Shown: positions 51,709 to 61,480, counted from the first letter of the stretch. The stretch: DNA of 64,000 nt from Pseudophaeobacter sp965641885 (GCA_965641885.1 OZ282574.1:4092001-4156000), one strand, 5' to 3'. Notes: generated by a model from the letters alone, not told the origin. Numbers and translations are program-made.

Positions 51709-53046
51709 TTATTGCTTTGGACCCAAAGCAACGAGACCCTTGAGGATGTCGATGGCATAGGCCAGCTGGTAGTCCTTCTCGCGCAGCTCAGCCGCTTTTT
51801 CCGCCTTGGCACGGTCCTCTTTGATCTGACGGACTTCGTCCTCGGTCAGGCTGTCGTTGTTCAGACTGCCGCGCAGATCCGCCTCAGAGCGGGTGCGGCG
51901 TGCGGTGCTCTCTTCTTCGGTTTCTTCCTCGGCGCTACGGCGGGGCTGTTCCACCACGATGTCGGGGCTGACGCCCAGCGCCTGGATCGAGCGACCCGAA
52001 GGCGTATAGTAGCGCGCCGTGGTCAGGCGCATGGCGCCATCGCCGCGCAGCGGCATCACGGTCTGAACCGAGCCTTTACCAAAGCTTTTGGTGCCAACAA
52101 CAATCGCACGGCGGTGATCCTGCAATGCACCGGCAACGATTTCCGACGCCGAGGCAGAGCCGCCATTGATCAGCACCACGATCGGCTTACCACTGGTCAG
52201 ATCGCCCGGAGTGGCATTGAACCGTTCGCCATCCTCGGGGTTGCGGCCGCGGGTTGATACGATCTCGCCACTGTCGAGGAAACTATCCGCCACGCTGATC
52301 GCCTCGGTCAGCAGACCGCCCGGATTGTTGCGCAGGTCAAGAACAATGCCGCTCACCTTGTCGATGCCGCCTGCCTCTTCGATCTGCTCTTTCAAACCGG
52401 ATTCCAGATTGGGCGTGGTCTGACGGTTGAAGGTGGTGATGCGCATCACCACGGTCTCGCCTTCGGTGCGGGCGCGCACTGCCGTCAGTTTGATGGTGTC
52501 GCGGATGATCGAGACGTCAAAGGGTTCCCCCTCGCCTTCGCGCACCACGGTGATCACGATCTCAGAGCCCACCGGACCCCGCATCATGTCCACGGCTTCG
52601 TCCAGCGACAGGCCAAGCACGCTTTCGCCATCCACATGGGTGATAAAGTCGCCAGCCTCCATGCCAGCCTCATCCGCCGGGGTGCCATCAATCGGCGAGA
52701 CAACTTTGACAAAGCCCTCTTCCTGGGTCACCTCAATACCCAAACCGCCGAATTCACCACGGGTCTGCACCTGCATGCTGGCCGCATCATCGGGCGACAA
52801 ATAGCTTGAGTGCGGGTCGAGCGAAGAGAGCATACCACCGATGGCGGCTTCGATCAGCTCTTTCTCGTCGACCTCTTCGACATATTGCACGCGGATACGC
52901 TCAAATATATCGCCAAAAAGATCGAGCTGTTCGTAGACCGTTGCTTCGCGCGCTGTTTCCTGTGCCAGCAAAGGGCCGGCTACATAGGTTGTTGCAACGA
53001 TACCGGCCAGGGTGCCGCCAATAGCGGCCATGGCAAATTTTCTCAT
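51709..53046 (-). CDS. ctpA: S41 family carboxy-terminal processing protease
   Basis: This 445-residue periplasmic serine protease has an N-terminal signal or anchor (MRKFAMAAIGGTLAGIVATTYVAG), a PDZ domain (about 85-170; GGLGIEVTQEEGFVKVV) and an S41 core with the Ser in GGSASASEIVAGAL and the Lys in GTKSFGKGSVQ. It trims C-termini of envelope proteins and may act on murein enzymes. AAGG precedes the ATG at 53046. It lies eight bases after envC and downstream of gpmI, an order common in Rhodobacteraceae. Confidence 0.93.
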   Translation of the reverse strand: MRKFAMAAIGGTLAGIVATTYVAGPLLAQETAREATVYEQLDLFGDIFERIRVQYVEEVDEKELIEAAIGGMLSSLDPHSSYLSPDDAASMQVQTRGEFGGLGIEVTQEEGFVKVVSPIDGTPADEAGMEAGDFITHVDGESVLGLSLDEAVDMMRGPVGSEIVITVVREGEGEPFDVSIIRDTIKLTAVRARTEGETVVMRITTFNRQTTPNLESGLKEQIEEAGGIDKVSGIVLDLRNNPGGLLTEAISVADSFLDSGEIVSTRGRNPEDGERFNATPGDLTSGKPIVVLINGGSASASEIVAGALQDHRRAIVVGTKSFGKGSVQTVMPLRGDGAMRLTTARYYTPSGRSIQALGVSPDIVVEQPRRSAEEETEEESTARRTRSEADLRGSLNNDSLTEDEVRQIKEDRAKAEKAAELREKDYQLAYAIDILKGLVALGPKQ

Positions 53047-53053
53047 GAGACCT

Positions 53054-54217
53054 TCATCCACCTTTTCCGATACGGAACCATGTTTCAGGATCCACCGGGC
53101 TGTTGTCCATTCTGACTTCTATATAGAGCGTTTCTGTCCGGTCAGTTCCACCCCCTTCACCGCTAAGTGACAAAATGGCACCAGCTTGTGGAGAACTTCC
53201 GCCCATCAAACCAACAGGCGCGCCTTCGGGGATCACCTGACCCGCCTCACCGTAAACCTCTGCGAGACCTGACAAAATAAAGAGCGTATTGGGTTGCGGC
53301 TCAAGAATCACCACATTTCCCAGATCCAACAGCGGGCCTCGGTAGCGGATTGTTGCCGCCGTCGGCGAGGTCACAAGCGCGCGAGGACGCGCTGCAATCA
53401 ACACTCCCGGACGCACAATGCCTGCCGCATCCCGCTTTTCAAAGCCTCGCAGCAACAGGCCTTCAACCGGCATAACGAGGTCTCCGCGCAGCGCGCTGAT
53501 GTCGGCGCTGGTCGGCGCGATGGCATCTGCACCGCCGGCGATCTCGGCCAGTCCACTGGCAAATCCGGTCAGTGTTTCGGTTGAGGAAATCAGTATAGCG
53601 GTGCGCACTGTATTTTCGGTAAAACGACGCGGCAGGTCGGTGCGATCCGCAATGGCGGTCGACAGCGCCGTGCGCGCCTCCTGCACGCCACTCAGCCCGT
53701 TCTCCAGGATGCCAGCGGCGTTTTGTTGCAGCATACGCAGGGTTTGCACCTCTTCGAGATCGCGTTGCAAGGCTTCGGCGCGGGCATAAAGCCCCGGTGT
53801 CACCTCGGCCACCATCATGGCAGAGCGGGCGGCCCCCAATGGCCCCGAAGGGTGCAGCATCAGAACTGGCGGCGCCGAGGTCTCGATGGTTTGCAAAATA
53901 CCCAGCAGTTCGGCCACCTCGTCTTCGCGGGCTTTCAGCTGCGCCAACAGCTGCGATTCGCGCCGCGCCACCCGGCGCAACCCGTCCCGCATCGCGCCAA
54001 GCCCGGCCTCATAGGCGCGCACAGTGCCGGTCAGCGCCTTGACCCGATCCGCAGCACTCTCGGCCGCCTCCAGCGCCACCGTTGCCGCCTCTAGCTGCTT
54101 TGCAGCCAGGCGGGCAGCCTCGGCTGGTGCTGGCTGCGCCTGCAGCGGCATGACGAAACATGTCAGTGCAAAACTGGCCAGTGTAAAAAAGAAAATCCCG
54201 GCGGCGCGTGTCATCAT
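53054..54217 (-). CDS. envC: EnvC-like murein hydrolase activator with degenerate LytM domain
   Basis: The frame gives 387 residues from ATG 54217, which overlaps the gpmI stop. A signal (GIFFFTLASFALTCFVMPLQAQ) precedes a long coiled coil (about 30-210, Ala/Glu/Leu/Arg-rich). The C-terminal LytM/M23-like domain (about 265-385) has RPGVLIAARPRA where active enzymes have HxGxD, and NTLFILSG in place of HxH, so zinc ligands are missing. That is the state of EnvC, which activates amidases at the division septum without cutting murein itself. Confidence 0.87.
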   Translation of the reverse strand: MMTRAAGIFFFTLASFALTCFVMPLQAQPAPAEAARLAAKQLEAATVALEAAESAADRVKALTGTVRAYEAGLGAMRDGLRRVARRESQLLAQLKAREDEVAELLGILQTIETSAPPVLMLHPSGPLGAARSAMMVAEVTPGLYARAEALQRDLEEVQTLRMLQQNAAGILENGLSGVQEARTALSTAIADRTDLPRRFTENTVRTAILISSTETLTGFASGLAEIAGGADAIAPTSADISALRGDLVMPVEGLLLRGFEKRDAAGIVRPGVLIAARPRALVTSPTAATIRYRGPLLDLGNVVILEPQPNTLFILSGLAEVYGEAGQVIPEGAPVGLMGGSSPQAGAILSLSGEGGGTDRTETLYIEVRMDNSPVDPETWFRIGKGG

Positions 54218-55731
54218 GAAAGCAGGCTTTCCCCGGTCATCTCTGGCGGTTTTGGCAGGCCCATCAGATCCAGCAGGGTTGGCGCCAGATCGGCCAGTCG
54301 GCCATCGCGCAGTTTTGCGCCGTCCGGGCCGCCAACCAGCGCCAACGGCACCAGATTGGTGGTATGCGCCGTATGCACCCCGCCGGTTTTCGGATCCACC
54401 ATGACCTCGCAATTGCCGTGATCTGCGGTCACCAACATGGCGCCCCCCACTTGCTTGAGCGCGGCAACCACCTGAGCCAGCCCCTGATCCACGGCCTCAC
54501 AGGCCTTGATCGCGGCCTGAATATCGCCGGTATGACCCACCATATCCGGGTTGGCGTAATTGGTAACGATGAGATCATAGCCGTCTTTGATAGCGGCAAC
54601 GAATTTCTCTGTCACCTCTGGTGCGCTCATCTCGGGCTGCAGATCATAGGTCGCCACCTTGGGCGATTTTGGCATGGCGCGGTCTTCGCCCACCTCAGGC
54701 TCTTCTTTGCCGCCATTCAGAAAGAAGGTCACATGCGGGTATTTCTCGGTTTCGGCCAGACGGAACTGGCGCTTGCCCTGTTTGGCCACCCATTCGCCCA
54801 GCGTGTTGACCAGCTTGGCCTTGGGATAGGCCGTGGTCATATAGGCGTTGTGGTCCTTGGAGTAGTCCACCATGCCCAAAAGCGCCGCCAGTTTTGGCCG
54901 TGGGCCGGTGTCGAATTCGGCAAAACCCGGCTCGCCAATGGCACGCAGGATCTCGCGGGCCCGGTCGGCGCGAAAATTGAGGCAGAAAAAGCCGTCACCG
55001 TCCTGCACGCCCTGATAGCCGCGAATGACGCTGGCACCGATGAACTCATCCGTCTCGGATTGGTTGTAGCCATGGGTCACCGCGTCATGCGCATCGGCCA
55101 CGCTGCGCCCCTCGCCCTTGATCATGGCCGCATAGGCCTCGCTGACGCGCTCCCAGCGGTTGTCGCGGTCCATGGCAAAATAGCGCCCGGTGACAGTGGC
55201 GACCTTGGCGCCGCGCGGCAGGTCTTCTTTCAGCTGTTCAAAATAGCCATAGGCCGATTTTGGCGCAACATCGCGCCCGTCGGTGATGGCATGCAGCCAG
55301 ACCGGCACGCCGGCTGCGGTGATCGCGCGGATGGCCGCCAGAATATGGCTGATGTGGCCATGCACGCCCCCGTCTGAGACCAGCCCCATCAGATGCGCCG
55401 CGCCGCCACTGTATTTCAGCCTGGCAATAAAATCCTGCAGGGCTGCGTTCTGCACAAACGAGCCATCTTCGATCGCCAGATCAATCTGCCCCAAATCCAT
55501 AGCCACCACCCGGCCGGCGCCGATATTGGTGTGGCCCACCTCGGAGTTGCCCATTTGCCCGCGGGGCAGCCCCACATCCGGCCCATGGGTGATCAGCCGT
55601 GCCTGCGGCCCCGCCGCCATCAAGGCGTCAAAACTCGGGGTCTTCGCCAGATAGGGCGCATTGGCGGCACCGGGTTCCGCGCTGCCCCAGCCATCAAGAA
55701 TGCACAAAACGACGGGTTTCGGTATGGTCAT
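54214..55731 (-). CDS. gpmI: 2,3-bisphosphoglycerate-independent phosphoglycerate mutase
   Basis: This 505-residue glycolytic enzyme interconverts 3- and 2-phosphoglycerate using two manganese ions. It has VVLCILDGWGSAEP at the N-terminus (metal Asp), QMGNSEVGHTNIGAGRVV with the phosphorylated Ser, CLNFRADRAREI, and the C-terminal metal sites VTNYANPDMVGHTGD and VTADHGNCE. GGGAG seven bases before the ATG at 55731 supports the start. It heads the gpmI-envC-ctpA operon. Confidence 0.95.
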   Translation of the reverse strand: MTIPKPVVLCILDGWGSAEPGAANAPYLAKTPSFDALMAAGPQARLITHGPDVGLPRGQMGNSEVGHTNIGAGRVVAMDLGQIDLAIEDGSFVQNAALQDFIARLKYSGGAAHLMGLVSDGGVHGHISHILAAIRAITAAGVPVWLHAITDGRDVAPKSAYGYFEQLKEDLPRGAKVATVTGRYFAMDRDNRWERVSEAYAAMIKGEGRSVADAHDAVTHGYNQSETDEFIGASVIRGYQGVQDGDGFFCLNFRADRAREILRAIGEPGFAEFDTGPRPKLAALLGMVDYSKDHNAYMTTAYPKAKLVNTLGEWVAKQGKRQFRLAETEKYPHVTFFLNGGKEEPEVGEDRAMPKSPKVATYDLQPEMSAPEVTEKFVAAIKDGYDLIVTNYANPDMVGHTGDIQAAIKACEAVDQGLAQVVAALKQVGGAMLVTADHGNCEVMVDPKTGGVHTAHTTNLVPLALVGGPDGAKLRDGRLADLAPTLLDLMGLPKPPEMTGESLLS

Positions 55732-56227
55732 GTCGCAACTCCCGAGCAATAGCGGCCGTCAAGGCCTTGCCAGCCTTCTACCCGCTTGCCGCCCCATGGT
55801 GAACCACCTTCCTGTCGCAGGTGGCGATATCTGCAGCATTATCCCAGCAAGTCGTGCCAGCAAAACCATCAGCCGGGGCTTGACCGAGCTCTTCCGTCAT
55901 CATGGCGCAATCTGTGGCTCCCAGCTGGCTTCGTGCTCATTGTGGATTCTCTCGCAGCCTCTGGCAGACAGCGCCATTTTTTGGGGGGGGGAGACAGCGC
56001 GCGGCAGAGGGCTCGTTAGCTGCTGAAATAGCGGCACGCTCAAGGTTTTGCGCAGCCGCGCGCTGCTCTCCCACAGGAGGGCAGCGCGCTTGGCCCAACG
56101 GGTGGAGAGCGCGTCTGTGATGCGCCGACACCGGGCGGGAGCCCCCCCTCTATGCGCAGGATTCGGATCGCTTGCACAGGGGCGTCCAGGCCAGTGTTGC
56201 CCCCATCAACGATCCTAAGAACGGAAA
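55732..56227. other. 496-bp divergent spacer with G-run and REP-like element
   Basis: The spacer between gpmI and the DUF1203 gene contains a homopolymer of nine to ten G (about 55983-55991) and REP-like copy 5 (56058-56147). The part near 55732-55980 should hold the gpmI promoter. I see no coding frame with protein character. Confidence 0.55.
56058..56147 (+). repeat. REP-like element, copy 5
   Basis: Hairpin 1 has the arms GCGCGCTGC (56058-56066) and GCAGCGCGC (56081-56089) with inner pairing TCTCC/GGAG. Then TTGGCCCAACGGG, hairpin 2 around GCGCGTCTGTGATGCGCC, and the end CCGGGCGGGAGCCCCCCC. Confidence 0.75.
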
Positions 56228-56698
56228 ATGGATATGCCCAGAATAGTCGCCCTTACCACCGAGCTCACCCGCCATCTGCAAGCAGGCGGACAAGACGCCC
56301 ACGGCCAACACCCCGAGCGCGCCCTCTCAGATGGCGGCGCCAACCCCTGCCGTCACTGCCTGCGCTACATCCCCGAGGGCAATGAGATGCTCATCCTTGC
56401 CCACCGCCCCTTTGCCACGGCCCAGCCCTATGCCGAGACCGGTCCCATCTTTCTCTGCGCCGCGCCCTGCACCCGACACGAAGGGCCAGACCTGCCCCAG
56501 GCCCTGACCGGATCTCCCGACTATCTGATCAAAGGCTACAATGGCGAGGACCGTATCGTTTATGGCACCGGAGCGGTGGTGCCGCAGGGTGCAATGATGC
56601 AGCAGGCTGAAGCCATTCTGGCGGATGCGCGGGTGGACTATGTCCATATAAGATCAGCGCGCAACAACTGCTATCAGGCGCGTATTGACGCCAAATAA
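56228..56698 (+). CDS. DUF1203 domain protein
   Basis: This 156-residue protein matches DUF1203, a small family of unknown function in proteobacteria and actinobacteria. It shows NPCRHCLRYIPEGNEMLILAHRPF, PIFLCAAPCTRH and a C-terminal YVHIRSARNNCYQARI. Several conserved Cys and His could bind a metal, but no activity is known. It has two possible ATGs (56228 and 56234). A REP-like element lies 80 bp upstream. It stands alone. Confidence 0.85.
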   Translation: MDMPRIVALTTELTRHLQAGGQDAHGQHPERALSDGGANPCRHCLRYIPEGNEMLILAHRPFATAQPYAETGPIFLCAAPCTRHEGPDLPQALTGSPDYLIKGYNGEDRIVYGTGAVVPQGAMMQQAEAILADARVDYVHIRSARNNCYQARIDAK

Positions 56699-56763
56699 CC
56701 CCGCCGCAAATGTTTCGCCCGCGAAACAGATCAGGACAGTCTTTACCATCACTGCCAAAACCT

Positions 56764-56801
56764 CTTCCTGGCGCGCGCCCACGGGGCAACGCGCCAGGAA
56801 G
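56764..56801. terminator. Perfect 12-bp stem between convergent genes
   Basis: CTTCCTGGCGCG and CGCGCCAGGAAG enclose a 14-base loop. It lies between the ends of the DUF1203 gene (plus) and the DUF922-like gene (minus). No strong T-run follows on either strand (GAGGTTTTGG on minus). Confidence 0.55.
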
Positions 56802-56839
56802 ACAGTCATCGCAAAGACCGTGCACAACAATGCAACGCG

Positions 56840-57352
56840 TTACGGGGTCCACAGGTTGAATTGCACCCCATCCTTGGCCCCGTGGTTGGTGCGCAGATCA
56901 AAGATCTCTGTTTGAGCCTGCCAATAGCCAACAATAAATCTAGCGCCGATACAGGCATTTTCAGCGACTTCTTTGGCGGCCCTTTCTCCGTGGTACTGAT
57001 GCGTAAACTCATGCCGTCTCAGAGCCGCCAGATAGGCCTTCCAGCTGTTTTGCTGCAGGGGTCCCAGATCGGCCAGCCTGGTGTGTTTTGGCAAGGTTAT
57101 CCTAGAGCGCAACTCAACCCGACACAGCCAATTCCAGGTGATCTGCCATTCAGTGACACCGTCATATCCATTGGGACCACGCTGTGAAATCTGTTGCAGC
57201 AGCCCCTCCCGGGTCAGCGCGTCCAGGTCATAGAATGCGACCTCTTTCGTCAGCACGGGACCACGCCGGGCGAAATAGGTGACACAGGCAGCCCACACAA
57301 AAACAGCCAGCACCCCCCCCGCCAAAACACCTTTAAAAACCCGCTTTGCCAA
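56840..57352 (-). CDS. DUF922-type predicted zinc-dependent protease
   Basis: This 170-residue protein has an N-terminal hydrophobic segment (VLAGGVLAVFVWAACVTYFA), so it is probably anchored or secreted. A DUF922-like domain follows with GYDGVTEWQITWNW and the HExxH-related motif RRHEFTHQYHGERAAKEV, where His-Glu-x-x-His and a downstream Glu could bind zinc. DUF922 proteins are predicted periplasmic proteases, mostly untested. It lies 113 bp downstream of the ABC ATPase gene in the same direction. Confidence 0.78.
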   Translation of the reverse strand: MAKRVFKGVLAGGVLAVFVWAACVTYFARRGPVLTKEVAFYDLDALTREGLLQQISQRGPNGYDGVTEWQITWNWLCRVELRSRITLPKHTRLADLGPLQQNSWKAYLAALRRHEFTHQYHGERAAKEVAENACIGARFIVGYWQAQTEIFDLRTNHGAKDGVQFNLWTP

Positions 57353-57465
57353 GAAACCTACCCTTCAAAAAACACTACTAAAAAAGGACAGTGTGATCTG
57401 GGCACCGGAATCAATCAACCCATGATAAAGCCAATGCAATAAGGGGTTACCTCAGGCTGATTTGG

Positions 57466-58395
<930 letters not shown>

Positions 58396-58477
58396 AGCAG
58401 CTCTTGCCCCCGGTTTTTGCATCAGACATACATGGTTTGAACATGCGCCTAGCCGAAAACCAAGAGGACTGCCAGCG

Positions 58478-58660
58478 ATGACCATCCCAGCACCCGAGAT
58501 CAAGATCGTCGAGACCTACCGTGTTGCCTGCGATGGCGGCGAAGGCGCGCTGGGTCATCCCCGGGTCTATCTGCAGATCCCCGAGGACACGGGCTGGGTC
58601 GAATGCCCCTATTGCGATTGCAAATACATTCACAAGGATCACGCAGACACCGCCGCGTAA
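58478..58660 (+). CDS. Zinc-finger domain protein, NDUFS6-like (zf-CHCC)
   Basis: This 60-residue protein has the CHCC zinc site of the mitochondrial complex I subunit NDUFS6: VACDGGEGALGHPRVYLQI supplies Cys and His, and VECPYCDCKYI two more cysteines. In alphaproteobacteria this subunit is an accessory part of NADH dehydrogenase and is often encoded away from the nuo operon, as here. AGAGGA precedes the ATG. A terminator follows directly. Confidence 0.9.
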   Translation: MTIPAPEIKIVETYRVACDGGEGALGHPRVYLQIPEDTGWVECPYCDCKYIHKDHADTAA

Positions 58661-58666
58661 TCTGCT

Positions 58667-58701
58667 GGCTGGCAAAGACGTCATTTTGCCAGCCCATTTT
58701 G
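58667..58701 (+). terminator. Terminator of the zinc-finger gene
   Basis: GGCTGGCAAA pairs with TTTTGCCAGCC around a seven-base loop, and CATTTTG follows. It begins seven bases after the stop codon. Confidence 0.75.
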
Positions 58702-58788
58702 TAGTGTCGGCTACCATTCTGCGTTGCGTGGCGCAATTTTCCCCGCACTGCCACGCGGACCAAACATAGACGAAATAGAAAATCACAG

Positions 58789-58803
58789 TATCCTTAAAGG
58801 ATA
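58789..58803. promoter_or_regulatory. AT-rich palindrome upstream of the LuxR/hydrolase fusion
   Basis: TATCCTT-A-AAGGATA is a perfect seven-base inverted repeat 124 bp upstream of the fusion gene. It could be an operator or part of a promoter. No binding protein is known. Confidence 0.4.
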
Positions 58804-58926
58804 TTTCAGACTCCTGTTATGAGTCGCAGGGCCGAATATTTTTCCCGGCTCTGATGCGTGATCTGTTTCGTTTGGTGTTTTCCCTTTCTCCGTGAAACCA
58901 CCCCTTTGCCGGGAGTGTCGTTGGTG

Positions 58927-60660
58927 ATGGCAGATGTATTGGATATCCCAACAGACGAGGTCGATCAGACCTCACTGATCCAGACAATCTACGAGGTGGC
59001 GGTTGACCCGCATGTCTACGACCGACTGGTCGACCTCTGGGGCCAGCACCTCATGGCAACCCTGGGAGAGAACCCGCTGACAGGCGACAGCCCCGCTGGC
59101 CCGTCGGCGGAAATATCGCAGCATCTGTTGCGCTCTTTCGAGATTTTGGACCGGCTGGGCCGACAAGAGCAACCTGCCCCAGTGCCCGCCAGTGAGCGCG
59201 CCGAAATCCGCATCACGTCACGCGGCGACATCAGCAGTGCCAGCGCGCTGGCCTGCGAGGTTCTGGGTGCCGCGCCGGGAGACGCGCTGCTCGATCTGGC
59301 CATGTCAACCGAGACCGCCAGTCGCCTGCGTCAGGAGCTGAGCGGCAAGCAAACCAGCTATCCCGGTGAGGTCTATGTGTTCTTTAGCAAGGGCGACAAA
59401 CACCCCTATCCCATGGTGCGCGAACTGGCCGCCGATGGCAGCGCAGGTAACAGCACGGGCAGCGGTACAGGTGGCTTTGTTCTGGCCGGGCTGCACAACC
59501 GCTGGACCGAGGCCCATGACCAGATCCTGCGCCAGATGTTTGGCCTCACCCAGGCCGAAACCCGGGTGGCGCGCGAGCTGCTCACCGGCGCCAATCTGCG
59601 TGAGATCGCCGAGGCCACCGGGCGGTCCGTTGACACCCTGCGCACCCAGCTCAAGGCGATCCGGCGCAAGACATATACCGCCAACCAACAACAATTGGTG
59701 CGGATCATGACGGGGCTTGAGGCCCTGATAAAAACCGATGGCCCCGCGGCTTCTGCGACAGTTGGCAGCGACCATGTCTTTACCCTGCCAGAAGGGCGCA
59801 AGATCAGCTACCGGATCTTTGGCCCGGATCACGGTGCCCCCTGCCTGTTTATCCATAACATGCTGAACGGGCCGAATTTTCCGCCACAGGTGGTGAAGCA
59901 GCTGCACCGGCATGGGCTCAAATTCATCTGCCCGCTGCGCCCCGGTTTTGGCAACAGCGATCTGGACCCGGTCGCCCAACGACACCCCGCCGAGGCGCCG
60001 GACCGGTTCTGCGCCGACATGCTGCCCTTCCTCAAACATCTGGGCTACAGCCGGATCCTCGCCATTGGCAATATGTCCGGCGCGGTCTTTGCCTTTCGTC
60101 TGGCGCAGCGGCATCCCGATCTGGTGCAGGGCGTCTTTAATATCTCGGGGGCCGTGCCAATCACCGAGATGAGCCAGATCCGCGCCATGCATTACCGCCA
60201 GCAGGTCATGGCGCTGACCGCGCGGTTTACCCCGCGTATGTTGCCCACCCTGCTGCGCGCCGGCATTGCCCAGATTGACGCCGGCGGCGTCGAGGCCTTT
60301 CTCAACGCGCTCTACCGTCCCGAAAGCCCCGATCGCGCCCTCGCCGCGCGCCCCGAGCATCGCGACATCCTGTTCACCGGATTTCGCCAGGTCGTGCAGC
60401 AGGGTCATTGGAGCTTTGCTATCGATTCACACCATGTGGTGCGCGACTGGTCAAAGTATTGCAAAGACCTAAGTCAGCCAGTGGTGCTGGTGCATGGCGG
60501 CGCTGACCCGGTTGTCACCCTGCCCAGCGCGCAGGCCTTTGCCAGCCGGATGGGGTTCACATTTTATGGCTATCCAGAGGTCGGACAACTGCTGCTCTAT
60601 CAGGACGCATCAGATGTTTTGCAAAAGATTGCTGACCTCGTGCAGGCAACATCCCGCTAG
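58927..60660 (+). CDS. LuxR-type DNA-binding domain fused to a degenerate alpha/beta hydrolase
   Basis: This 577-residue protein has three parts. Residues 1-200 form an N-terminal sensor-like region without a clear family. Residues 206-267 are a LuxR-type helix-turn-helix (LTQAETRVARELLTGANLREIAEATGR). Residues 285-577 follow an alpha/beta hydrolase fold (RPGFGNSD, FRLAQRHPDLV). The nucleophile elbow reads GNMSG (381-385), so Met383 sits where Ser should be. The acid Asp527 (GGADPVV) is kept, but the catalytic His position is Gln554 (EVGQLLLY). Hydrolysis is therefore unlikely, and ligand sensing with transcriptional output is my inference. GGGAG lies 8-11 bases before GTG 58924 or ATG 58927. 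Confidence 0.87.
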   Translation: MADVLDIPTDEVDQTSLIQTIYEVAVDPHVYDRLVDLWGQHLMATLGENPLTGDSPAGPSAEISQHLLRSFEILDRLGRQEQPAPVPASERAEIRITSRGDISSASALACEVLGAAPGDALLDLAMSTETASRLRQELSGKQTSYPGEVYVFFSKGDKHPYPMVRELAADGSAGNSTGSGTGGFVLAGLHNRWTEAHDQILRQMFGLTQAETRVARELLTGANLREIAEATGRSVDTLRTQLKAIRRKTYTANQQQLVRIMTGLEALIKTDGPAASATVGSDHVFTLPEGRKISYRIFGPDHGAPCLFIHNMLNGPNFPPQVVKQLHRHGLKFICPLRPGFGNSDLDPVAQRHPAEAPDRFCADMLPFLKHLGYSRILAIGNMSGAVFAFRLAQRHPDLVQGVFNISGAVPITEMSQIRAMHYRQQVMALTARFTPRMLPTLLRAGIAQIDAGGVEAFLNALYRPESPDRALAARPEHRDILFTGFRQVVQQGHWSFAIDSHHVVRDWSKYCKDLSQPVVLVHGGADPVVTLPSAQAFASRMGFTFYGYPEVGQLLLYQDASDVLQKIADLVQATSR

Positions 60661-60761
60661 CCGCGCATATTTTTACAAAAATGCGCGGGCCTTACCCCAT
60701 CGGGGGTATGACCCTCTTTGCACGCTCTGCCTAAGTGCTCTTATTGTTGAGGGAGTTTCTT

Positions 60762-61193
60762 ATGAGTGATTTCATTGCCGCATTGCAGCAGCACCCGCAA
60801 ATTTTGCAGCTCATCGGTGTTGTTGGGTTTTCATTGTATATCACCGCGTTCACCCTGCTGCAGACCGGACGCATTTGCGGCAATAGCGTTGGCTATACCT
60901 GTTTTGTGGTCACCGCCGCGTCCTGCGTGCTAATCAGCCTGGTCACAGCCTTTAATCTGGCCGCTTTCCTGATCCAGTCGAGCTATGTCTGCCTTGGCCT
61001 GTTTGGCCTGTCGCGGCGCTTTGTCCTGCGCAAGATGCGCCAGTCCAAGATGAGCCAGTCTCAGTCGCACCCAGAACCGCTGCGCCAGAGCTTTGCGGCA
61101 ATGCGGCGACACGCCCGCGACCGACGGTCTCCCAATCAACTGGTGACACAGGCCAGCAGACGCAGGGGCATGTCGCAGGCGCCACTGCACTGA
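60762..61193 (+). CDS. CBU_0592-like small membrane protein
   Basis: This 143-residue protein has three predicted helices in its first 85 residues. GFSLYITAFTLLQTGRICGNSVGY and SLVTAFNLAAFLIQ match the CBU_0592-type membrane domain. The C-terminal 55 residues are a basic, Ser/Gln/Arg-rich cytoplasmic tail with a small repeat (KMRQS, KMSQS). TTGAGGGAG precedes the ATG at 60762. It lies 101 bp after the LuxR/hydrolase gene. Function is unknown. Confidence 0.75.
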   Translation: MSDFIAALQQHPQILQLIGVVGFSLYITAFTLLQTGRICGNSVGYTCFVVTAASCVLISLVTAFNLAAFLIQSSYVCLGLFGLSRRFVLRKMRQSKMSQSQSHPEPLRQSFAAMRRHARDRRSPNQLVTQASRRRGMSQAPLH

Positions 61194-61334
61194 GCACCAA
61201 AAATCTGTGCTGGCAGATCTGCGCCGCCGGATCTAATTCGTTCGTTTTATCCGGCCAATCTGCACTGCCAACCGGATGTGCCACGCCAGACACAGGGGCG
61301 ATTTCCCAACGGATCTCTCCACATCCCCCTGTCC

Positions 61335-61370
61335 CTTGCCCCGGCAGTTTTTACCTCCCGCCGGGGCAAG
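61335..61370. other. 11-bp inverted repeat upstream of polA
   Basis: CTTGCCCCGGC pairs with GCCGGGGCAAG across a 14-base loop. It is about 110 bp before the polA start. It is part of the region that shares TCCAC-TCCCCC, TTGCCCCGGC and ATTTGCGCG with 33150-33200. Confidence 0.6.
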
Positions 61371-61480
61371 GATTTGCGCGCACCCCACGCCGCTTTTGCC
61401 TTGGGCGCAATGGGCAATTGCCCTCACTCGCCGGATCACCGATAACGGGAACAAACGCGCAATTCCCGGAGCATCAGGCC

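Noticed and set aside
54364..55377. 337-codon plus-strand frame inside gpmI
   Set aside because: Fully antisense to gpmI and lacking any recognisable domain.
16139..56147. REP-like copies considered as ends of an insertion sequence
   Set aside because: No transposase frame lies between or near any pair, and there are no target-site duplications that I can see.
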